In this document: positions 28,241 through 35,000 of the stretch, piece by piece
Layout of the letters: each line of letters opens with the position of its first letter
Numbering within the stretch: position 1 is the first letter of the stretch
DNA from: Isochrysis galbana
Taxonomy: Eukaryota > Haptophyta > Isochrysidales > Isochrysidaceae
NCBI GenBank assembly: GCA_018136815.1
Contig: CM030935.1
Span: 5,121,294 to 5,156,293 of the forward strand
Direction: 5' to 3'
Length of the DNA: 35,000 bases
Notes under the pieces: generated by a model
What the model was told of the DNA's origin: nothing
Seen by the model: only the letters and a program-made list of their open reading frames with translations
The model's database searches: none
Translations under genes and position numbers: made by a program

Positions 28241-29485
28241 GCTACTCAGTAAAAAGGCGAGGGGGGGGGGGCGTTCCCTCTCAGAGTATTCTTGTTGGCT
28301 CTCTTTCTAACATATCTTCATGCCTTTCTTCTCTTACCGCCACCTCCTCTGCTCTCCGGCTCGTTCTCTCCTTCTCTCTGTGCCGCCCCCCTCGCCTCAT
28401 CACCGAATACTAAAGGTAAAGAGTCCCTCGATTATGCCGTGGTCCGAAGCCCCCCCGCGGCATCTTCCTCCCGATCGTGATACTATCGTTCTCTCCAATT
28501 TACTATTGATCTCTCTCCCCCCCGCACGCTAGCAGGGTTGGGGATAAATGAAACCTTCTAGTCTCCGTCGGACTTTGTTTGGGCGTCTGTTTCGTCTGTC
28601 GTCTGTCGTTCGTACGTCGTTCGTCGCTACTCGCTACTCGTTCTCGTTCCCGTTCTCGCCCCTCGTTCTCAACACTCCATTCGTACCAGTGCCAAACCTC
28701 ACTCTCAGCCTCAGCCTCAGCCTATCCATCACCAATCGCCAATCGCCTAGCCATGTCCATGTCCGCTCCGTCATCGCGTCATTGCGCAAGCCCCCTCGCC
28801 CTCGCCCGTCCTCTGCTGAGGAGGTGGTCAAGCCTGCCATTCCACCACTCCGTGCCGCTTCCGCCGCGCCTCCCGCCGATCGTTCCCCTTCCGTCTCCTC
28901 GCAGGTCGAGCCAGTGGTCATCCTCGATCCGTCCTCCCCATGCTCTCTAAGTCTCTACTACCTCTCTAAGCTCTAAGCTCCTCCTTTCTAATAACTAATG
29001 ATCCTCTACTGCCTCCCATTTTCTTTTCTCTGCGCCCCGCCCTCCCCGTGCCTTCTAAGCTCCTCCGTTCTAACGTCCCCCATTTTCTTTTCTCCTCTCT
29101 ACACCCTCCCCATCCTTTCTAAGCTCCTCTCTCTCTCTCCTCTTCCTTCTCCCCCCCTCTTTCTCTCATCATGCCTCTCCCGTCTTCCCGTTGTTTCTTC
29201 TCCTCTTTTTTGTATTGTACTGCTTCACTCTCTCTCTCTCTCCCCTTTCTCTCTCTCCCCCTCTCTTCCTCCCTGACTTCCCCCTCCTTCTTCTATCAGA
29301 TCCATTCGTCCTCTGGCTCTGTCAACTCTCTTTCCGAAGGAGCCACCCACCCACCCGCCGCCCTCTAGCCCTCCTTCTCGCTTTCTTCTATATCTTTGAA
29401 AATCGATGAAATCTTCATTCTCCTGCCGGCGATCTGTGTTGTAGTGCTGCCCTCATTTGTCCCCCAATTCTCTGGCAGTCTGCGC
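28241..29485. promoter_or_regulatory. Shared intergenic region between divergent VAP and COPB2
   Basis: Must contain start regions of both genes but no clear core promoter element is seen. It holds a CGTC-rich stretch and a Ser/Pro frame at 28751-28950 similar in style to 6560-6990, and a degenerate repeat of 65-85 bp with the word CTAAGCTCCTCC near 28972, 29057 and 29122, where CCCATTTTCTTTTCTC recurs twice. Confidence 0.4.
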
Positions 29486-29870
29486 TGACGAGAGAGAGAG
29501 AGAGAGAGAGAAAGAAATGGAAAGAAAGACGGAGAAGAAGAGAGAGAGAAGAGAGAGAAAAGGAAGGCTGAGAGAAAGAAGAGAGAGAGAGAGAGATCGA
29601 AAATGAGAGAGGAGAGAAGAGCGAGAGACTAAGGAAGAAGAGACAGTGGAGACATGGGGAGAGAGAAAAGAGAGAAAAGAGAGAATAGAGTAGAGAGAGG
29701 GAGAGAGAAGAGGGAGACAGAGAGAGATGGAAATGAAAGAAGAGAGAAGAGCGAACGACTGAGGAAGAAGAGAGAGTAGAGAGTTTAGAAGAGAGAGAAG
29801 AGGAACCACAGAGAAGAGAGAGAAAAGTAGAGAGAGAGAGAGAGAAGAGAGAGAGAAGAGAGAGCGCGCG
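29486..29870. repeat. GA-rich tract directly upstream of COPB2
   Basis: Almost pure G/A on the + strand (GAGAGA and GAAAGA words), ending about 20 bp before the COPB2 ATG. Together with 28071-28240 it makes the strand bias flip between the two divergent genes, so that each sense strand is purine-rich just before its ATG. Confidence 0.85.
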
Positions 29871-29889
29871 AGGGCGCGCGGGCGGCGGG

Positions 29890-32800
29890 ATGCCTCTGCG
29901 GCTTGACATCAAGGTAAGCCAGCTGCACGTGCCTCCTACGGCTCTCTGGGGCGCAGGCGGATGCGCAAGACGGGCGGCTCCGCCTTCCTGCCCCCGTCCC
30001 CCGCCCCCCGCCGGCTCGCCTGCCTTCTTCCTTTCTCCTTCTCTCTCTCTCTCCCTCCCTCCGCCCCCCCGCCTCTCGGTCTTCTGCTCTGCGCAGAGAG
30101 AGGGGGGAGGGGGAGAAGGAGGGAAGAGAGGCAGGGAGAGGGGCTGGGAGAAGGGGGCGTGAGGAGAGGGAGGGGGAGAGCGGGGGAAGAAGGGGGGAGG
30201 AGGGGGAGGGGGGGGGAGGGAGGGAGGCAGAGAGGGAAAGAGGGAGAGGGGAGAGATGTGGAGGGGGAAAGGGGGGGGGGGAGAGAGAGAGAGAAAGAGC
30301 GAACAGGAAGGGCAGGGAGAGGGGACGAGAGGGGATGATGGTGGTGCGTTCATCACGTGTGTGTGTGTGTGTGGGTGGGGGGGGATGAGGGGGGGGGGGA
30401 TCGAGCAGGGGGAAACCAAAGAAGAGAGCACAAGGAAGTGGCGAAAGCTACGGAGGAGTGGAGGAGTGAAGAGTGCTCGCTCTGCTGAGAGGCTAAAGGG
30501 GCAGGGCTGGCTGAGCGAGTACGGCGAGTAGGGATGCCTTTAGAGTAGGCACTGCCCTCCGCCCCCCTCGCCGCCTCTTTCCCGATGGGAAACGCCTGGA
30601 CGCGGGCGCTCGCCCTCATTGCTGCCATTGCTCCTGGAGTGCGAGGCAACTGCAAAAGGAGTGTATGTACCCCATCGTGGAGCAGTGTGGAATGGAGTTG
30701 GGGGCGGTTAGCCGACCACAGTGGTTGCGTCGACGAATCCGCCCCACGCGGTCCTTCATGACCCGGCAAAGTCGCGCCCCGCTACACCGGTTCTGCTGAG
30801 CTGATTTCCTGCGCTGATTTCTTGCCCTTGCCGCCCCGGCATCTTGTGCTGCCTTCTCTCAGAGGAAGCTCTCATCTCGCTCCGACCGCGTCAAGACTGT
30901 CGACCTGCACCCGACCGAGCCATGGGTTCTTTCGGCGATGTACAACGGGCACGTCTTCATCTGGAATCACATGACTCAGGCGCTTGTCAAATCCTTTGAG
31001 GTCTCGCCCGATCAACCGGTGCGATCAGCCAAGTTTGTCGCGCGCAAGCAGTGGATTGTTGCTGGTTCCGATGACATGCAGATCCGCGTGTACAACTACA
31101 ACACGCTGGAAAAGGTCAAGGTGTTTGAGGCACACTCCGACTACATTAGGTACGCGAAAGCTGGCGTTTTCACGGCGGGCTCGGGGGCAGGGCACGCGCC
31201 CAAAGTGCGGCGACAGGAGCATCGCCCACGTCTGAGCTCATGTGACGCTGTGCTCCACAAGTTGGGGTGCCCCATCCGCTTTGCTAAATCCGTCCTGTTG
31301 CCGGGCTTGGACGCGTTTTATCGCAAGGCGGCAGCCCGAAGGCGCGCGTGGCCGAGCGGCACCGGCAGGCGGATCGAATAACCGGATTGCGCCTACGTGC
31401 GAGAGCTGGAGCGGCTAGTGAGCCCGCATCCGTCGTCCGAAGTCCAAACTCGTCGCCTCGGTGCTCTCCTGCCGATGCGCTCTGAGCCCCTCGCATGCGA
31501 CTCACCCTCTGCAGGTGCATCGCGGTGCATCCGTCGCAGACATTGCTCCTATCGTCCTCGGATGACATGACCATCCGGCTGTGGGACTGGGACAAGAACT
31601 GGGCAAACGCGATGACGTTTGAGGGACATACGCACTACGTGATGATGGTCGCCTTCAACCCCAAGGACACCAACACGTTTGCCTCAGCCTCACTTGACCG
31701 GTCCATCAAGGTGCCCGCAAAATTGTCGCAGCACGCACGCCCTGTCCCTGCCTCTCACGCACGCTTCTGACCGCCCCCGCACTCCTTCAGGTCTGGGGTC
31801 TCAACTCACCGCAGCCTCATTTCACGCTCGAGGGGCACGAGAAGGGAGTGAATTGTGTCGAGTATTTCGCCGGCGGCGACCGGCCTTATCTAGTCTCGGG
31901 CGCCGATGACCAGACTGTGAAGGTGCATGCTCCCTCACCACCAGGACAGCTCGCTCACGCGCGCCATAGCCCGTTCTATAGTAGTGTCGCGTCTGACGCT
32001 GCATACCGAACACCCACACACGTGTACACGACATCAGGTGTGGGATTACCAGACCAAGCAGTGTGTACAGACGATGGAGGGCCACACTCACAATGTGGCC
32101 GCCGTCTGCTGCCACCCGGAACTCCCCATCATCATGTCGGGATCGGAGGACGGCACGGTCCGCATCTGGCATGCCAACACGTACAGGCAAGAGTACAACT
32201 TCAACTACGCCTACGAACGCTGCTGGTCCATCGCGTCTTTGAAGGGGAGCAACAACGTGGCACTTGCCTACGACGAGGTATGCATGGCGGCAGGCGGTGC
32301 CCTCCGTCCGCGCTTGCGCGACCCAATCCAGAGATACAGACTAGCGCCTCGATTGGCGAATGGCGGTTTGAGTGACGCCCTTGTGGACACCTCATGGCTG
32401 TGCAGGGTACCATCGTCGTCCAGCTTGGTAATGAGGAGCCCATCGCCTCGATGGATGCCTCGGGCAAGCTAGTGGTGGCCAAGCACAATGAGATCACCAG
32501 CGTTGACATCAAGAAGGCGAGTTCGCCAGCGCTGGCGCGCGTGAGCGCTGGCGCGCGTGAGTGACCCGCACGGCGCCGCGCCGTCCGACCACCCATTGCG
32601 CGCCCTCTCTCCTCTAGACCCGCAATCTTCCTCTCTCGCACATAGGCCGATGCCGGCGCGGAGCCTCCGGTCGACGGGGAACGTCTGCGCCTGCCGTCAA
32701 AGGAGCTCGACGTCTGCGAGATCTACCCACAGGTTTGAGAGCTGTTGCTTAGAAACTCTCGCTTGTCCTGCAATGCCGATGACTTCACGAGTGCAATGCC

Positions 32801-35000
32801 GAGGAAGTGTGCATTAGGGGCGTGATGGTGGTGTTCGGCGAGCGGAGTGCTCAGAACGCCCCCGCCCCCGTCCCCACACAGTGGCTGTCCCACAATTCAA
32901 ACGGCCGCTTCGCCGTCGTATGTGGTGACGGCGAATACATCATCTACACCGCGCTTGCTTGGCGCAAGAAGGCATTCGGTTCGGCGCTCGACTTTGTCTG
33001 GGCAACCGAGTCGGGCGACTACGCGGTATGTGCTCAACCCAGCCGACTCGCCGACGGCGGGCGTCCGAACTGCCTGACCGGGCCAGGCTGCTCTGCCCAC
33101 CTCGAGGGCCCGCCTTGCCCGAGAATATGGGCCACTTAACTCTGCCAGTTTGCACGAGGCGCGCCACTACTGACTGCCGACCGCTTGCGTGTTGGCGTGC
33201 AGGTTCGCGAGTCTCCAATGTTGATCAAGCTGTTCAAGAACTTCAAGGAAGTTCGTGCGTTCAAGCCGCCCTTCCAGGCGGATGCCATTTACGGCGGGGC
33301 GCTGCTTGGAGTCCGCTCTGGAGAGGTGTGTCCCGCAGGCCTGCACGTGCCGCAGCCCCTCAAGCAACAATGTGCAGCAGCCTCTGTTTGCGCACTACTA
33401 GGCGGCCCGAATGTCGCCGCACACCTCATGAGCTTTTATTATCGTCTAGTAGCCAAAGTGCACTCGGCCTTAAGCGCACATCGGCCCCGACCCAACAAAC
33501 CTCCTTCTCAGGTGACCTTCTTCTACGACTGGTCCGACTGTCGCCTTGTTCGCCGCATCGACGTCCAGCCTCGGGAAGTACGCTGGAGCGATACAGGCGA
33601 CATGGTGGCGCTCGTCACCGACGACTCGCTCTTCCTGTTGCGGTGAGTGGCGCAACCGCCTCGCTCGGTCGGTCGGTGGAACCTCTCACCTAAACGATCC
33701 ACACACCTAGATGATCCCACCACTGGCGCGCATATTCCCTGCCTGACCGCTTTTGCGCCGTCGCTGCGGCGTGCAGGTACAATCGCGACACCGTACAAGC
33801 TGCCCTCGAGTCTGGAGCTCCGGTGGGAGAGGAGGGTGTCGACGACGCCTTCGACCTTGTTCACGAGATCAACGATCAGGTGTGGCACGCGAGCACGTCG
33901 GGGCCAGTTCATGCACCATGCGGGTTTGGTGATTAAACCGCCTCGCCGTTGGGTTGGATCGCAACTATCCCTTGACCGGCTGCCTTGCCTCAGGTTCGTA
34001 CGTGCGTGTGGGTCGCAGAGTGCCTCGTATACACGACCAAGGCCGGCCGGCTTAACTACTCGGTCGGCGGTGAAGTAATCACATTGCAGCACCTCGATCG
34101 GCCCCTCTACATCGTGGGATACCTGCCCAAGGACAACCGCGTTTATCTCCTCGACCGCGACTTCGCCATTGTTTCTTATCAGGTGAGCCCATGGCCAATC
34201 GCAGGTGACGCTCCCTGCCGCACGCAACGATCCCATTTGCGCCTCGTTCGTCCTGTCCGCAGCTTCTGTTGGCGGTGCTCGAGTATCAAACAGCAGTCGT
34301 TCGCCGCGACTTTGAGACTGCGTCCAATCTCATCCAGTCCATCCCTCAATCGGAGCACAATCGCATCGCGCGATTCCTCGAGGCACAGGCAAGCGCTCAG
34401 AATCACTCGTCCAAAATGCACGCTCGCCCCTGCCGCGAGTCACAAGTGTGTATATGCCGCCGACAGCGGCCTGGGGCTCGAGGCATGAGCCACTGCCGCC
34501 TTTGGTTGTGCTTAACACGAGGCTGTCGCTTGCCGATTACTAACTTTAATATGCTTCGACCGCATTCCAACAGGGCTTCAAGGAGGAGGCTCTTGCCGTC
34601 GCCACCGATCCTGAGCACCAATTCGAGCTGGCAGTGCAGCTGGGCAAGCTGCAGACCGCTTACGCGATCACGCAGCAACAGCCCTCCGAGGTGTGCACAC
34701 CTCCTCGGAGCCACCGTCCCCTGCTGCACCCAAGCCGTGCATCATGCCGCTTGCATCCCCACGTGCTGGCTCGTGAATACCCTTGTCGTGTGACGCTTAC
34801 TCGAGTGGGTATCCATCGCCGCCCTCAGCCTCGCGCCCATGCTTGCGTGCGCTGATGCGCCCCTTATCTTGGCGGCCCCTTGTCCAATAGGCGCGTTGGA
34901 AGCAGCTGGGCGACATGGCCTTGCATGCTGCGGACCTGCGCCTCGCAGAGGAATGCCTCGTCAGGGCGGCTGACTTGAGCGGCCTGCTCCTGCTATACAC
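29890..35000 (+). CDS. COPB2: Coatomer subunit beta-prime, 3' partial, fifteen exons visible
   Basis: COPI coat subunit for Golgi-to-ER and intra-Golgi transport; its propellers bind KKxx-type cargo. Exons: 29890-29913, 30863-31149, 31515-31710, 31791-31922, 32038-32277, 32406-32516, 32646-32732, 32882-33025, 33203-33325, 33512-33642, 33777-33879, 33994-34182, 34263-34388, 34574-34690, 34891-35000. All join in phase, giving about 706 residues. MPLRLDIK | [20 protein letters not shown] matches the family start. Seven WD40 blades follow ([40 protein letters not shown]), then a second propeller ([30 protein letters not shown]) and the alpha-solenoid ([33 protein letters not shown]). The protein is usually about 900 residues, so about 200 lie beyond the edge. 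Introns are 79-365 bp, except intron 1 (949 bp). Introns 6 and 13 appear to use GC donors. Confidence 0.97.
29914..30862 (+). repeat. COPB2 intron 1 with CT, GA and GT tracts
   Basis: 949-bp first intron after a 24-nt exon. A CT-rich arm (about 30028-30065) is followed by a GA-rich arm (about 30095-30345), which could pair in the transcript, then a (GT)n run at about 30357-30374 and G runs. Confidence 0.75.
32517..32645 (+). other. COPB2 intron 6, probable GC-AG intron with duplicated GT donor nearby
   Basis: AAGAAG|GCGAGT to CACATAG|GCC gives ...[19 protein letters not shown], the better fit to the family. A GT donor at 32541 would add eight residues in frame. The 16-bp unit AGCGCTGGCGCGCGTG is duplicated at 32528-32543 and 32544-32559, so two GTGAG(C/T) sites exist; the second is out of phase. 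Confidence 0.6.
34389..34573 (+). other. COPB2 intron 13, GC-AG intron
   Basis: [12 protein letters not shown] is required by family alignment, which places the boundary at CAG|GCAAGC. This matches the known GC-AG donor consensus (GCAAG). No GT donor nearby keeps the frame and the conserved residues. Confidence 0.85.

Noticed and set aside
27195-28310. 371-codon plus-strand frame opposite VAP
   Set aside because: It lies in VAP intron 1 and flank, is made of Pro/Ser/Leu repeats, and is opposed by the clear exon structure on the other strand.
29415-30431. 338-codon minus-strand frame opposite the COPB2 start
   Set aside because: Low-complexity Leu/Ser/Pro from GA tracts, covering the COPB2 first exon and intron 1.
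31349-31385. tRNA A-box-like TGGCCGAGCGG followed by GATCGAA inside COPB2 intron 2
   Set aside because: The spacing between the A-box-like and B-box-like words is far too short for a tRNA, and no cloverleaf arms can be built.

Overview
The window is nuclear DNA from a eukaryotic microalga. The evidence is GC-rich coding sequence, short spliceosomal introns (about 80-200 bp, a few longer), a wall-type protein with Ser/Pro-rich blocks, large homopurine/homopyrimidine satellites, and conserved eukaryotic secretory-pathway genes. A haptophyte-like alga would fit, but this is an inference from style and not a proven placement.

Layout. (1) 1-4977, + strand: a very long pherophorin-like, Pro-rich extracellular matrix protein, open at the left edge. 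(2) 4978-7921: a convergent intergenic region holding a decayed non-LTR retrotransposon head (copy 1), a 25-bp tandem repeat and an AT-rich repeat patch. (3) 7922-11800, - strand: a 1292-residue protein with a PH domain expanded by insertions and seven roughly 30-residue repeats. (4) 11801-17816: a divergent intergenic region dominated by purine/pyrimidine satellites and by element A (about 13490-16440), a rearranged non-LTR retrotransposon with two ORF1-type domains, an ORF1/ORF2 overlap, and the ends of an ORF2 whose middle is missing. (5) 17817-21328, + strand: an unrecognised coiled-coil, Ser/Gly-rich protein, probably spliced. (6) 21329-24746: intergenic, with two more heads of the same retroelement family in tandem (copy 3 and element B). 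Element B is bounded by a perfect 17-bp target-site duplication. (7) 24747-28070, - strand: a VAP (VAMP-associated protein) gene that I reconstruct as eight exons. (8) 29890 to the right edge, + strand: the coatomer beta-prime gene (COPB2), fifteen exons visible, missing about the last 200 residues.

VAP and COPB2 are head to head, about 1.8 kb apart. Both act in the early secretory pathway (ER contact sites; COPI coat). Both begin with a tiny first exon followed by a first intron of 0.8-0.95 kb that is rich in purine/pyrimidine tracts.

The least ordinary feature is the retroelement family. Four copies, otherwise quite different from each other, share a near-identical start (ATGGAGCGCGC) preceded in each case by a 6-7 bp stem with a 4-nt loop ending 4-6 nt before the ATG. 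Stem sequences differ between subfamilies while pairing is kept. The ORF1 5' parts are also packed with perfect hairpins, including C(TCCG)G tetraloops on unrelated stems. All copies keep the 5' end and lose internal sequence, the opposite of ordinary 5'-truncated LINE copies.
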